Below, in pieces: positions 55,182 to 63,218 of a DNA stretch of 64,000 bases. How positions within the stretch are numbered: position 1 is the first letter of the stretch; every line of letters starts with the position of its first letter. Under the pieces are notes generated by a model that was not told the DNA's origin, ran no database searches, and was given only the letters and a program-made list of their open reading frames with translations. The translations under genes and the position numbers were made by a program. Source of the DNA: Flavobacteriales bacterium (GTDB taxonomy: Bacteria > Bacteroidota > Bacteroidia > Flavobacteriales > Flavobacteriaceae); NCBI GenBank assembly GCA_003331305.1, contig QOQB01000005.1:61327-125326 (forward strand), written 5' to 3'.

Positions 55182-55886
55182 TTAGGTTATGTTTAAAACG
55201 TCTTGCATGCTAAAAATACCGCTTTTTCCAACAATCCATTCTGCGGCAAGTACGGCACCAAGTGCAAAACCATCACGGTTATGTGCAATGTGTTCGATAG
55301 AAATTGTGTCTGTTTCAGATGTGTAAGTCACCGTATGCGTTCCAGGGACATTTGGTTCGCGCTTTGCTGTAATGGCAAGGTCGTCTTCATTTGCTTCATT
55401 CACGAGTTTCCACGACTGTTGTTTTGAGTGTGGAAGAATTCCTTCAGCAAGTGTTATGGCAGTTCCACTCGGAGCATCTAGTTTTTCAGTATGATGAATT
55501 TCTTCCATACTTGCTCTATACTGCTCATATTGTCCTATAGTCTGAGCAAGTTTATTATTAAATGCAAAAAGTATATTAACGCCCAGACTAAAGTTAGATG
55601 CATATAAAAATGCCCCATTTTTTTCTGTACACAATTGCTCAATTTCTGTTTTACGCTCCAGCCAACCTGTCGTACCGCATACCACCGGTACGCTTTGATG
55701 TAAGGCTTTGGTGATATTATCAACCGCAGCAGAGGGAACACTAAAATTAATTGCGACATCGGCATGATTAAAATTGTCGTTTGGGTTGTCTTTGTCAATG
55801 GCTGCCACAATTTCATGTCCTCGTGTTTTTGCAATTACTTCAATGGCTTTACCCATTCGGCCGTATCCAAGTAAGGCTATTTTCAT
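55182..55886 (-). CDS. dapB: 4-hydroxy-tetrahydrodipicolinate reductase
   Basis: A 234-residue reductase of the diaminopimelate/lysine pathway, shorter than the E. coli enzyme (273) as usual in Bacteroidota. GYGRMGK is the cofactor loop, CGTTGW the second nucleotide contact, and IHHTEKLDAPSGTAI the catalytic and substrate-binding motif (His and Lys). SNFSLGVNI closes the site. It lies one base after DUF5683 and 11 bases before lepB. Peptidoglycan needs diaminopimelate, so envelope building is the shared theme. Confidence 0.95.
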   Translation of the reverse strand: MKIALLGYGRMGKAIEVIAKTRGHEIVAAIDKDNPNDNFNHADVAINFSVPSAAVDNITKALHQSVPVVCGTTGWLERKTEIEQLCTEKNGAFLYASNFSLGVNILFAFNNKLAQTIGQYEQYRASMEEIHHTEKLDAPSGTAITLAEGILPHSKQQSWKLVNEANEDDLAITAKREPNVPGTHTVTYTSETDTISIEHIAHNRDGFALGAVLAAEWIVGKSGIFSMQDVLNIT

Positions 55887-55887
55887 A

Positions 55888-56433
55888 CTAAAATGTTAGT
55901 GCGACTTTTATTCCCGCTACTGCCGAAGCATCAGTGGGTTCTACATCAAAGTAGGGTTTAAAACTTAGATCGCTATTTACGTTATATTGTTTTAAATGTG
56001 CATCGATATTGGCATCTAAAATATTTAAAAAATAAAACCCCAATATAAAAAGCATTGACCTGTCACGGTTACGTTTATAAAAATCTTGACCGTCTATTAA
56101 TCTGTCGGTACTTGCAATAAGACCTTGAAATTCGTCGTCATTATAACCAGCAATTCTTCTTTTGTATGCATTTCGATAACGGATATAATTTTTTTGGTTC
56201 ACATCGTATGTATAAATAGATGCCCCAATAGCGCCATATACTAGTGGAATTTTCCAATAGCGCTTGTTATAGGCTTGACCTAGACCTGGCAATACAGCAG
56301 AATAAAAGGCTGCCCTAGCAGGTCTAAGTGGGTCTTCATTTTCAATTTTTCTAATGTCCTCAGCCTCAATTTTTTGCGCTGTGGTCACACCACTGGCAAG
56401 AATCAATAACCAGACAATAGCATAAGGTTTCAC
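55888..56433 (-). CDS. DUF5683 protein, exported
   Basis: A 181-residue protein with a signal peptide (MKPYAIVWLLILASGVTTAQ) and a DUF5683 domain. AFYSAVLPGLGQAYNKRYWK is the conserved opening, with two hydrophobic segments (about 60-75 and 115-130). Function unknown; the family is found between parB and dapB in flavobacteria, as here. It overlaps parB by four bases (ATGA), so it is translated after ParB on the same messenger. Confidence 0.85.
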   Translation of the reverse strand: MKPYAIVWLLILASGVTTAQKIEAEDIRKIENEDPLRPARAAFYSAVLPGLGQAYNKRYWKIPLVYGAIGASIYTYDVNQKNYIRYRNAYKRRIAGYNDDEFQGLIASTDRLIDGQDFYKRNRDRSMLFILGFYFLNILDANIDAHLKQYNVNSDLSFKPYFDVEPTDASAVAGIKVALTF

Positions 56434-57284
56434 GGCTTGATCTTTTTTCGAATCGTTTTAAACTCCTTTTCAGAACCAAACGAAATAATAATTTTACCTC
56501 CTCCATTTTTATCGATGGCAGACTGTACGGCAGCACCAAAAAAGTCACTAAAGGCATCAATGTGTTTTGCTGTGTAGTCTTCAATTTGGGGTTGAGTTGA
56601 TTCTTTTTTTGGTTTTACCGCTTGTTCCGTTGCTCGCACTGACATTCCAGTAGCCACAATTCTCTTGTATAGATTTAGCTGTTCTTTTGGGTTTTCAACG
56701 GCAAGAAGCGCACGTCCATGCCCCATGCTTATAAATCCATCGCGAATCCCAGATTGGATAATGGGATCTAGGTTTAGTAACCGGAGATAATTAGCAACCG
56801 TGGAGCGTTTTTTACCAACACGACTGCTCATTTCTTCTTGTGTAAGCTTAATCTCGTTAATAAGCCTGTTGTAGCTTAAAGCAATTTCAATGGGATCTAA
56901 ATCGTCTCGCTGAATATTTTCTACCAACGCCATTTCGAGCGATTCGGTATCGTTAGCCACACGAATAAACGCCGGAATGGTTTCTAGATTTAGCGATTGA
57001 GATGCGCGGAAACGGCGTTCACCAGAAACCAATTGGTAGTTTTCAGGGCCCATTCTGCGAACTGTTATGGGTTGGATAACACCCAGCGCAGCTATAGATG
57101 ACGCGAGTTCTTTTAATGTTTCTGGGTTAAATTGTGTTCTGGGCTGAAACGGGTTAGTTCCAATTTGACTTAGCGGTACATCTAACACGCGACCCTCAAC
57201 TTTTCCTTTGCTAAGATTTTCATCAGTTGGTAGCAGAGCCGATAAGCCGCGTCCCATGGCTTGACGTTTTTGTGCTTTTGCCAT
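56430..57284 (-). CDS. parB: Chromosome partitioning protein ParB
   Basis: A 284-residue parS-binding CTPase. LSQIGTNPFQPRTQFNPETL starts the ParB/Srx domain, the CTP-binding C motif is near LVSGERRFRAS, and the HTH spans about 145-185 (LTQEEMSSRVGKKRSTVANYL). The C-terminal dimer region follows. It forms the partition complex at parS sites near the origin. parS was not found in this window (see rejected items). It is two bases downstream of parA, forming the parAB operon. Confidence 0.95.
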   Translation of the reverse strand: MAKAQKRQAMGRGLSALLPTDENLSKGKVEGRVLDVPLSQIGTNPFQPRTQFNPETLKELASSIAALGVIQPITVRRMGPENYQLVSGERRFRASQSLNLETIPAFIRVANDTESLEMALVENIQRDDLDPIEIALSYNRLINEIKLTQEEMSSRVGKKRSTVANYLRLLNLDPIIQSGIRDGFISMGHGRALLAVENPKEQLNLYKRIVATGMSVRATEQAVKPKKESTQPQIEDYTAKHIDAFSDFFGAAVQSAIDKNGGGKIIISFGSEKEFKTIRKKIKP

Positions 57285-57286
57285 AT

Positions 57287-58051
57287 TTATTTGTTTTTAG
57301 TGATAAACTCTTGCGCGAGCTTTAAATAGCTAGACGCTCCTTTACTGGAGGCATCGTAGTCGATAATTGTTTCGCCATAACTTGGCGCTTCGCTAATTTT
57401 TACATTTCGCTGAATAATGGTATTAAACACCATGCTATTAAAGTGTTTTTTTACTTCATCAACAACTTGATTAGATAGCCGTAAGCGAGAGTCGTACATA
57501 GTAAGCAACATACCTTCAATTCCTAAAGATGGGTTATGAACTTTTTGTACACTTTTAATGGTATTTAATAGTTTTCCAAGTCCCTCAAGTGCAAAATACT
57601 CGCACTGAATCGGAATAATGACCGTATCGGCAGCTGTGAGTGCATTTAGCGTAATGAGTCCTAAAGAAGGTGCACAATCAATAAAAATATAATCGTAAGC
57701 ATCTTTGATAGGTTCAAGAGCCATTTCAAGCATATTTTCTCTGTTGGGCTTGTCCACCAATTCAATTTCAATAGCTACCAAATCAATGTGTGCAGGCAGT
57801 ATGTCTAAATTAGGAGAATTTGTAGGCACAATTGCTTCTTTTGCGGAGACAGTGTGCTCAAGCACTTGATATGAGCCTTTTTCTACCTTATCAACTTCAA
57901 TTCCCAAAGCTGACGTGGCATTTGCTTGTGGGTCAGCATCAACAAGTAACACCTTTTTTTCTAAGACTCCAAGACATGCAGCGAGGTTTACAGAAGTGGT
58001 CGTTTTACCAACTCCGCCTTTTTGATTTGCTACAGCTATAATTTTGCTCAT
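57287..58051 (-). CDS. parA: Chromosome partitioning ATPase ParA (Soj)
   Basis: A 254-residue deviant Walker ATPase that moves ParB-bound origins. The deviant P-loop QKGGVGKTTTSVNLA is at residues 10-24 with Lys11 and Lys16, followed by LLVDADPQANATSALG (A prime) and IFIDCAPSLGLITLNAL (B). The length is chromosomal-type, without an N-terminal HTH as found in plasmid ParA. The gene starts the minus-strand run parA-parB-DUF5683-dapB-lepB-WbqC. Confidence 0.95.
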   Translation of the reverse strand: MSKIIAVANQKGGVGKTTTSVNLAACLGVLEKKVLLVDADPQANATSALGIEVDKVEKGSYQVLEHTVSAKEAIVPTNSPNLDILPAHIDLVAIEIELVDKPNRENMLEMALEPIKDAYDYIFIDCAPSLGLITLNALTAADTVIIPIQCEYFALEGLGKLLNTIKSVQKVHNPSLGIEGMLLTMYDSRLRLSNQVVDEVKKHFNSMVFNTIIQRNVKISEAPSYGETIIDYDASSKGASSYLKLAQEFITKNK

Positions 58052-58113
58052 GGTTTGTTGTAAAGTGTAAAAATAACATTAATATGTCTTTCAAAGAATC
58101 AAATTTTTGTTAA

Positions 58114-58989
58114 CTATTTTTTCTTACGAATAGCCATTTCCAACACGTCCCACATCGTTTTGGACACTTGCTCTAGATTATTAAATTGCCCGGCACCTTT
58201 TAGCCATTCACCACCGTCAAGGGTAATTACTTCTCCATTAAGGTATGCACCGAAATCAGAAACCATGTAGGCAGCCAAATTTGCCAATTCTTGATGTTCT
58301 CCCACCCTGGCTAATGGAATGCGCTTTTTTGGATCAAACTTTTTCTTAAGCGGCCCAGGCAAGAGCCTATCCCATGCGCCTTTTGTTGGAAATGGACCCG
58401 GTGCTACTGCGTTAAAACGCATACTGTATTTAGCCCATTCAACGGCTAACGAGCGTGTCATGGCAAGTACACCAGCCTTAGCACAAGCCGACGGAACCAC
58501 ATAGCCTGACCCTGTATATGCATAGGTAGTTACAACATTCAGGACGTTTGTATTTTTCTGTTTGGTTTTTATCCAGTGCTTACCAAAAGTTAATGTACAA
58601 TTTTTGGTTCCTTTAAGAACAATATCCAAAATAGTGTCAAAGGCATTTGAAGACAAGCGCTCTGTGGGGGCAATAAAGTTACCAGCCGCATTGTTTACTA
58701 ATACATCTATTGCTCCAAGCTTTTCAACTACCTGCGCATGCATGGATTCTACCTCATTTATATTGCGAACGTCGCATGCAACAGCAAAGCAAGTCCCACC
58801 TGTTTCATCCGAAAGTTCGCTTGCAGTACCTTCTAGTTTTTCTAAATTCCTGGAAGTAATAGCCACTTTTGCTCCAAGCTGTAAAAAATAGCGTGTCATG
58901 GATTTTCCCAATCCACTACCACCACCTGTAACCACTATAACTTTATCTTGTAGCGCATCTTCACGAAGCATTTGTTCTGCGTATTTCAT
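58114..58989 (-). CDS. SDR-family reductase, 2,4-dienoyl-CoA reductase-like
   Basis: A 291-residue SDR. The cofactor loop is TGGGSGLGKS, NNAAGNFIAPTERLS is the long NAAG region typical of peroxisomal-type dienoyl-CoA reductases, and the central lysine is in ACAKAGVLAMTRSLAVEWA. The usual YxxxK tyrosine is replaced in this subgroup (GYVVPSACAKAG), which uses other residues for proton transfer. LDGGEWLKGAGQF ends the fold. A role in breaking down unsaturated fatty acids is inferred. It stands 62 bases upstream of parA and begins 17 bases after the FtsB-like gene. Confidence 0.85.
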   Translation of the reverse strand: MKYAEQMLREDALQDKVIVVTGGGSGLGKSMTRYFLQLGAKVAITSRNLEKLEGTASELSDETGGTCFAVACDVRNINEVESMHAQVVEKLGAIDVLVNNAAGNFIAPTERLSSNAFDTILDIVLKGTKNCTLTFGKHWIKTKQKNTNVLNVVTTYAYTGSGYVVPSACAKAGVLAMTRSLAVEWAKYSMRFNAVAPGPFPTKGAWDRLLPGPLKKKFDPKKRIPLARVGEHQELANLAAYMVSDFGAYLNGEVITLDGGEWLKGAGQFNNLEQVSKTMWDVLEMAIRKKK

Positions 58990-59006
58990 ATTTTTATATT
59001 TTCAAG

Positions 59007-59318
59007 TTATTGAACGCTATCCGCATACTCAATGAGATACACATCTTCGTTTTTTCGTTTCATATTATACCTTTCCCTTGCATAGCGTTCCAGTTTTATA
59101 GAATCATTCAATTGCAAGAGGGTTTTTTTATCGGCAGCAATATCACGTTCCAGCGTTACTTTTTGACGTTCTAGCTCACTGAGTTTACGCTCAAGATTGA
59201 GGTAAATAAGCAGTGAATTGGTATCTAAAAACACCATCCAAATAACAAAAAATAATCCAATTAAGGCATACACGTTTGTAAGTAGCTTAAACCAAGAATT
59301 TTCACGAAGTTTTTTCAT
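59007..59318 (-). CDS. Septum formation initiator (FtsB/DivIC family)
   Basis: A 103-residue bitopic protein. A short basic N-terminus, one membrane helix (about residues 17-35, YALIGLFFVIWMVFLDTNSL), then a coiled coil (LNLERKLSELERQKVTLERD) and the family tail ERYARERYNMKRKNED. This is the FtsB/DivIC layout, part of the FtsQLB division complex. I use the ATG at 59318 (MKKLRENSW), which overlaps the udk stop by four bases, so the two are coupled. Confidence 0.85.
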   Translation of the reverse strand: MKKLRENSWFKLLTNVYALIGLFFVIWMVFLDTNSLLIYLNLERKLSELERQKVTLERDIAADKKTLLQLNDSIKLERYARERYNMKRKNEDVYLIEYADSVQ

Positions 59319-59920
59319 TGAATAGTGTTTTTTAACCATTTTCTAAGCGCCCCTGCTGCATCCTCAATAACTCCGTTGTTTTGAATCACAATATCGGCTA
59401 TTTCTTTGTTTGGAGCAATATATAAATGGTGCATGGTGTGTAGGGTAGTTTTAAAACGTTCGTGCACTTCCTCTTTGGTTCGCCCTCTTTGACGTACATC
59501 TCGTTCTACTCTGCGCCTTACCCTTATTTTTTCACCTGCTTCGATAAACACCTTACAATCAAAAAGCGAGTGTAGAGGCTCGTGCTCAAAAACTAAAATA
59601 CCCTCTACTAAAATGAATTCTTTAGGATGGATGGTAACAGTTTCATTCATGCGAAGGTGCTCCGCAAAGGAGTACACAGGACGTTTAATCGAAACTCCTT
59701 GCTTAAGTTTTTGTAAATCCGACGTCATCAGCTCAAAATCTAAGGCGTCTGGATGATCAAAATTAATTTCACAACGTTGCTCATAAGTGAGGTTCGGTAA
59801 ATGTTTGTAGTAGTGGTCTTGTCCTAAAACTAGAGTGTTGTGTTCGCCCAAGAATTGAGCAGCATACTCAACCAATGTTGATTTTCCTGCTCCTGTCCCA
59901 CCACAAAATCCAAATATCAA
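59315..59920 (-). CDS. udk: Uridine kinase-like protein
   Basis: A 201-residue P-loop kinase of the uridine kinase family. The Walker A is GFCGGTGAGKST, VLGQDHYYKHLPNLT is the nucleoside-site region, FDHPDALDFELM follows and the lid has RRRVERDVRQRGRT. Substrate is probably uridine or cytidine (family). The start is a TTG (59920) that gives IFGFCGGTGAG; no ATG lies nearby. It is followed by the FtsB-like gene (overlap four bases). Upstream is the repeat and tRNA region. Confidence 0.9.
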   Translation of the reverse strand: MIFGFCGGTGAGKSTLVEYAAQFLGEHNTLVLGQDHYYKHLPNLTYEQRCEINFDHPDALDFELMTSDLQKLKQGVSIKRPVYSFAEHLRMNETVTIHPKEFILVEGILVFEHEPLHSLFDCKVFIEAGEKIRVRRRVERDVRQRGRTKEEVHERFKTTLHTMHHLYIAPNKEIADIVIQNNGVIEDAAGALRKWLKNTIQ

Positions 59921-59996
59921 AGTGATTGTTTTTGTAAAGATAATATTCCCTAAAGAATTACCTATTTGGGGAAAGAAAAAGTCAAAGTTAAAGGGC

Positions 59997-60053
59997 TACT
60001 CCCTTTGGTCGTGAGGCCCTAGGACAGGGTTACTCCCCCTCGGTCGTGAGACC
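59997..60053 (-). repeat. Tandem repeat units A and B
   Basis: Two related units: TACTCCCTTTGGTCGTGAGGCC (59997-60018) and TTACTCCCCCTCGGTCGTGAGACC (60030-60053; 24 bases, given here split in meaning only). They match the units at 60251, 60281 and 60315 with a few changes. On the minus strand each has a GGTC-TCAC-GACC hairpin (GGCC in unit A). Function unknown. Confidence 0.75.
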
Positions 60054-60120
60054 GCTTCGCTAAGTTTAAACCAGCGACTCTTCCGATTGCATCGGAATGC
60101 GCCTTGGAAGACGTTTTACT
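60030..60120 (-). repeat. tRNA-like repeat copy 1
   Basis: A segment related to 60315-60390 over about 72 bases. On the minus strand it carries a perfect 7-bp hairpin with loop GCA (60097-60081, TTCCGAT-GCA-ATCGGAA), then a T-arm-like part with loop TTTAAAC, then a repeat unit. As an anticodon arm the hairpin would read GCA (Cys-like) with T33 in place. It lies just downstream of tRNA-Pro(GGG). No acceptor stem is seen, so it is not a working tRNA. Confidence 0.6.
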
Positions 60121-60130
60121 CTTAAGAGAA

Positions 60131-60208
<78 letters not shown>

Positions 60209-60236
60209 TGGTTATTGAACCAAAAGGTTGATTTAG

Positions 60237-60407
60237 TCGGGATGACAGGATTACTTCCTTTGGTCGTGAGACCCTAGGTGTTACTTCCTTTGGTCGTGAG
60301 ACCCTAGGAAAGTGTTACTTCCTTTGGTCGTGAGACCGCTCCGCTAAGTTTAAACCTGCGATCTTCCCGATTTCATCGGAACGCGATGACTGGTCATCGA
60401 TATCCCA
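60237..60407 (-). pseudogene. tRNA-like sequence split at the T loop by tandem repeats
   Basis: Read on the minus strand, GGGATAT (60406-60400 region) opens an acceptor-like 5' strand. A D-arm-like hairpin (CGATGAC-CA-GTCATCG, 60399-60384) and an anticodon-arm-like hairpin with GAA (60381-60365) follow, then GCAGGTTTAAAC, the first half of a T arm. Instead of its second half come about 110 bases with three repeat units, and only then TCCTGTCATCCCGA, the T-arm and acceptor 3' half, which equals that of tRNA-Pro(GGG) over 18 bases (60235-60252 and 60133-60150). So a tRNA-shaped gene appears interrupted in its T loop. The base-pairing is seen; the history is inferred. Confidence 0.55.
60251..60337 (-). 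repeat. Three identical 23-base tandem units C, D and E
   Basis: A 23-base unit beginning TTACTTCCTTTGGTCG and ending TGAGACC occurs without change at 60251-60273, 60281-60303 and 60315-60337 (spacing 30 and 34). CCTAGG follows the first two. The identity points to recent duplication. On the minus strand each holds the GGTC-TCAC-GACC hairpin. Confidence 0.9.
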
Positions 60408-60423
60408 ATGAGATTTATTTTTG

Positions 60424-60498
60424 TCGGGGTGGCAGGATTCGAACCTGCGACCTCCTGCTCCCAAAGCAGGCGCGATGACCGGGCTACGCTACACCCCG
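60424..60498 (-). tRNA. tRNA-Pro (anticodon TGG)
   Basis: A 75-base cloverleaf on the minus strand. Acceptor CGGGGTG pairs with CACCCCG; the anticodon arm CCTGC-TTTGGGA-GCAGG gives TGG, which reads CCA and CCG (and by wobble more). The T arm GCAGG-TTCGAAT-CCTGC is perfect. CCA is not encoded. The tRNA-like split sequence begins 16 bases downstream of it. Confidence 0.96.
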
Positions 60499-60620
60499 TA
60501 AAACGGATTGCAAATATAGAACATATCATTACCCCCACAAACATAATTTTTTATCATTTTAGGTAATAGATTGATAATAACTTTTGATGTACTTTCATAT
60601 TAATAAAACACTTAATCATG

Positions 60621-60628
60621 TACATTTG
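60621..60628 (+). promoter_or_regulatory. Candidate -7 element for trxB
   Basis: TACATTTG, 11 bases before the first possible trxB ATG; the -33 is not clear. It supports a start at one of the three ATG codons 60640, 60643 or 60646. Confidence 0.45.
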
Positions 60629-60639
60629 AATGTAAATTA

Positions 60640-61605
60640 ATGATGATGAATAATCAACCTGAACATATTAAAACACTTATCATCGGATCTGGTCCAGCAG
60701 GCTATACAGCAGCTATTTACGCAGCTCGTGCCGACCTCAAACCTGTTGTATACACTGGCATGGAGCCTGGAGGCCAGCTAACGACTACGACTGAAGTAGA
60801 TAACTTTCCTGGATATCCAGACGGGGTAGACGGACCAACAATGATGGTTCAACTTCAACAACAAGCCGAGCGTTTTGGTACAGACGTGCGTATTGGCATG
60901 GCAACTGCCGTTAATTTTTCAAAAGAAGCAGGTGGATTACATCAGGTTACTATTGATAACGAAAAAGAAGTACTGGCCGAAACCATTATTATCTCAACCG
61001 GTGCTACAGCCAAATATTTAGGCTTACCAAGTGAGCAGCGTCTTCGTGGAGGAGGAGTTTCTGCTTGTGCGGTGTGTGATGGATTTTTCTACAAAGGTCA
61101 GGACGTAGCCATTGTAGGAGGTGGTGATACGGCTGCCGAGGAAGCAACCTATTTAGCTAATATCTGCAAAAAAGTGACTATGCTGGTACGTAAAGACCAC
61201 ATGCGCGCTTCAAAAGCCATGCAGCACCGCGTAACATCGACTCCAAATATAGACTTACGTTACAACACTGAAATTGATGAAGTGTTGGGCGAGCAGGTAG
61301 TTGAGGGATTACGTATGGTTAACAATCAAACTGGAGAGAAGGAAGAAATTGAGATCACGGGTTTGTTTATTGCTATTGGTCACAAACCAAATACAGAGAT
61401 TTTTAAGGGGCAACTCGACATGGATGACGCAGGCTATCTAATTACAGAAGGAAAATCTACAAAAACGAATCTTCCTGGTGTATTTGCATCTGGAGACGTG
61501 CAAGATAAAGAGTATCGTCAAGCTGTTACGGCAGCTGGTACAGGTTGTATGGCGGCACTTGATGCCGAGCGTTATTTAGCTACTGTTGAATCTGTAGAAG
61601 TGTAA
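60640..61605 (+). CDS. trxB: Thioredoxin-disulfide reductase
   Basis: A 321-residue FAD/NADPH enzyme that reduces thioredoxin. The FAD loop is IGSGPAGYTAAIYAA, the redox pair CAVC is in VSACAVCDGFF, the NADPH loop VGGGDTAAEEATYL, and the second FAD contact FASGDVQDKEYRQAVTAAG ends the fold. Length is normal. The start could be any of three ATG codons in a row. The DUF4442 gene follows after five bases. With OxyR, MsrB and the thiol systems it forms the redox part of this window. Confidence 0.96.
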   Translation: MMMNNQPEHIKTLIIGSGPAGYTAAIYAARADLKPVVYTGMEPGGQLTTTTEVDNFPGYPDGVDGPTMMVQLQQQAERFGTDVRIGMATAVNFSKEAGGLHQVTIDNEKEVLAETIIISTGATAKYLGLPSEQRLRGGGVSACAVCDGFFYKGQDVAIVGGGDTAAEEATYLANICKKVTMLVRKDHMRASKAMQHRVTSTPNIDLRYNTEIDEVLGEQVVEGLRMVNNQTGEKEEIEITGLFIAIGHKPNTEIFKGQLDMDDAGYLITEGKSTKTNLPGVFASGDVQDKEYRQAVTAAGTGCMAALDAERYLATVESVEV

Positions 61606-61610
61606 GCGTA

Positions 61611-62060
61611 ATGAAAATCACACCAGTTACGATTAACAGATTAACCCTATTAAAACTTCCTGCGGCTTATTTTACTGGAGTTCGTGTGAGATCCGTAACA
61701 GACGAATCGTGTAGGGTAACCGTGCGACTTGGCTGGGCAAACAAAAATCCGTTTCGTTCTATGTTTTGGGCGGTACAAGGAATGGCTGCCGAGCTTTCAA
61801 CGGGTGTAATGCTTATGCGCTTATTGTCTCAAAAAAAGCGTAAGGCATCTATGCTTGTTATTGAAACCAAAGCTACTTTTTCTAAAAAAGCTGTTGGAAA
61901 TATTGTATTCGACTGCTTACAGGGAGCAGAAATAGCTAAAAAAATAGCTGATTTATCTCAAAAGCCACAACAAATTTGGCTTCACGCGAAGGGCCTAGAT
62001 GAGACAGGAGATGTAGTCTGTTCCTTTTCTTTTTTGTGGTCACTAAAAGGCAAGAATTAA
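61611..62060 (+). CDS. DUF4442 hotdog-fold protein
   Basis: A 149-residue single hotdog-fold protein of the DUF4442 family, related to thioesterases. SVTDESCRVTVRLGWANKNPFRSMFWAVQGMAAELSTG covers the strand and the hot-dog helix region (cited in parts only for orientation), and the tail ends in FSFLWSLKGKN. The usual thioesterase Glu/Asp is not certain, so activity is unproven. It follows trxB by five bases and is probably co-transcribed; the reason for the pairing is unknown. Confidence 0.82.
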   Translation: MKITPVTINRLTLLKLPAAYFTGVRVRSVTDESCRVTVRLGWANKNPFRSMFWAVQGMAAELSTGVMLMRLLSQKKRKASMLVIETKATFSKKAVGNIVFDCLQGAEIAKKIADLSQKPQQIWLHAKGLDETGDVVCSFSFLWSLKGKN

Positions 62061-62123
62061 CATTTTTACAACACTTTTGTGTAGTGAAAATATGTTTATT
62101 TGTTAGAAACTATAGTAATATAA

Positions 62124-62300
62124 ATGTCAACAAGTTTAAACCTATCTTATTTTAAAATAGTATTGTCCAAAGTTTACGGCTATCCCACTGTATTCAAAAA
62201 AGAACTTAACAAGGCAAAAAAGCACTTAAATGCATACGATTATAATATGCTGATGATTTGGCTATCAAAAAATCAATTTTCTAGCTTGGCTTTGGACTGA
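62124..62300 (+). CDS. Small protein, 58 residues, unknown function
   Basis: A short frame starting with ATG in the gap after the DUF4442 gene. It encodes a soluble, lysine-rich protein: MSTSLNLSYFKIVLSKVYGY, then PTVFKKELNKAKKHL, an aromatic run AYDYNMLMIWL and a short end. Its last 20 bases overlap the 3' end of oxyR on the other strand. Nothing else explains the 220-base gap. I do not recognise a family and found no clear promoter, so the case rests on frame length and composition. Confidence 0.45.
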   Translation: MSTSLNLSYFKIVLSKVYGYPTVFKKELNKAKKHLNAYDYNMLMIWLSKNQFSSLALD

Positions 62301-63216
62301 TAATTTTTACGTCTTCGTAAACAATTGCCCCTCGAATAATGGCACGTATTTTCTCATGCAGAGCTTTAATGATATGAAGTTTCAATCCGCTTTTGTGATA
62401 GATTACACTCACTTCTCTTGCAGGTTCAGGTGCAGTAAAAGATTTTAAATTTTGCTTTTGATCTTGTCCTAACTGACGTGTGTTCAAATAGGGTAGTAGC
62501 GTGATACCCAATCCCTCGTTTGCCAATTGAATAAGTGTTTCAAAGCTACCGCTTTTGATTTCAAACTTGACAGGAGTGTTGTTTTTTACCTTACATACAT
62601 GCAATGCCGACTCACGAAAACAATGTCCGTCTTGCAGGAGCAATATGTTTTCAGAATCAAACATTTCAGATGTAATTTTTTCTTTACGATTCAGCTTAGA
62701 ATGCGAAGGCGCATACACCACAAAAGGTTCATAATACAAAGGTTTCTCTTCAATTTGACTTATGTCTAATGGCGTGGCAGCAATACCCGCATCAAGTGTT
62801 CCGTTTTCGAGACGTTCTAAAATTAGATGCGTTGGCATTTCTTCAATTTCCAGCGCTAATTGTGGATATGATTTTAGAACGGTTTGCAAAAACATGGGCA
62901 ATAGGGTTGGCATTATGGTAGGTATAATACCAAGCTTAAACGTACCGCCGATTATTCCTTTTTCTTGATCTACAACATCTAGCATACGGTCAGATTCGCC
63001 AACAATTAACTTTGCTTGATCTATAATTTTTTTTCCAATAGCTGTGAGTGCAATAGGTTTTTGCGCTCTGTCAAAAATGGTTAAGTTGAGTTCTTGTTCT
63101 AATTTTTGAATTTGCATACTCAACGTGGGTTGAGTAACATGAACGTATTCTGCAGCCGTAGTAAAATTGCGATGTTTGGCAACAGCAATACAATATTTGA
63201 GTTGAGTAATGGTCAT
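62281..63216 (-). CDS. oxyR: Hydrogen-peroxide-sensing LysR regulator OxyR
   Basis: A 311-residue LysR-type regulator. The N-terminal winged HTH is clear (MTITQLKYCIAVAKHRNFTT, then VTQPTLSMQIQKLEQEL). The effector domain contains GHCFRESALHVCKV, two cysteines nine residues apart at the place of Cys199 and Cys208 of E. coli OxyR, with the same GHC-x-R setting. Peroxide should join them and switch the protein. Targets are not visible, but trxB and msrB are in the window. The cyclophilin gene ends two bases upstream of its start, so the two are co-transcribed. Confidence 0.93.
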   Translation of the reverse strand: MTITQLKYCIAVAKHRNFTTAAEYVHVTQPTLSMQIQKLEQELNLTIFDRAQKPIALTAIGKKIIDQAKLIVGESDRMLDVVDQEKGIIGGTFKLGIIPTIMPTLLPMFLQTVLKSYPQLALEIEEMPTHLILERLENGTLDAGIAATPLDISQIEEKPLYYEPFVVYAPSHSKLNRKEKITSEMFDSENILLLQDGHCFRESALHVCKVKNNTPVKFEIKSGSFETLIQLANEGLGITLLPYLNTRQLGQDQKQNLKSFTAPEPAREVSVIYHKSGLKLHIIKALHEKIRAIIRGAIVYEDVKIISPKPS

Positions 63217-63218
63217 AA

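Noticed and set aside
56430..58113. parS sites beside parAB
   Set aside because: I looked for TGTTTCACGTGAAACA and close forms in and around the operon and found none.
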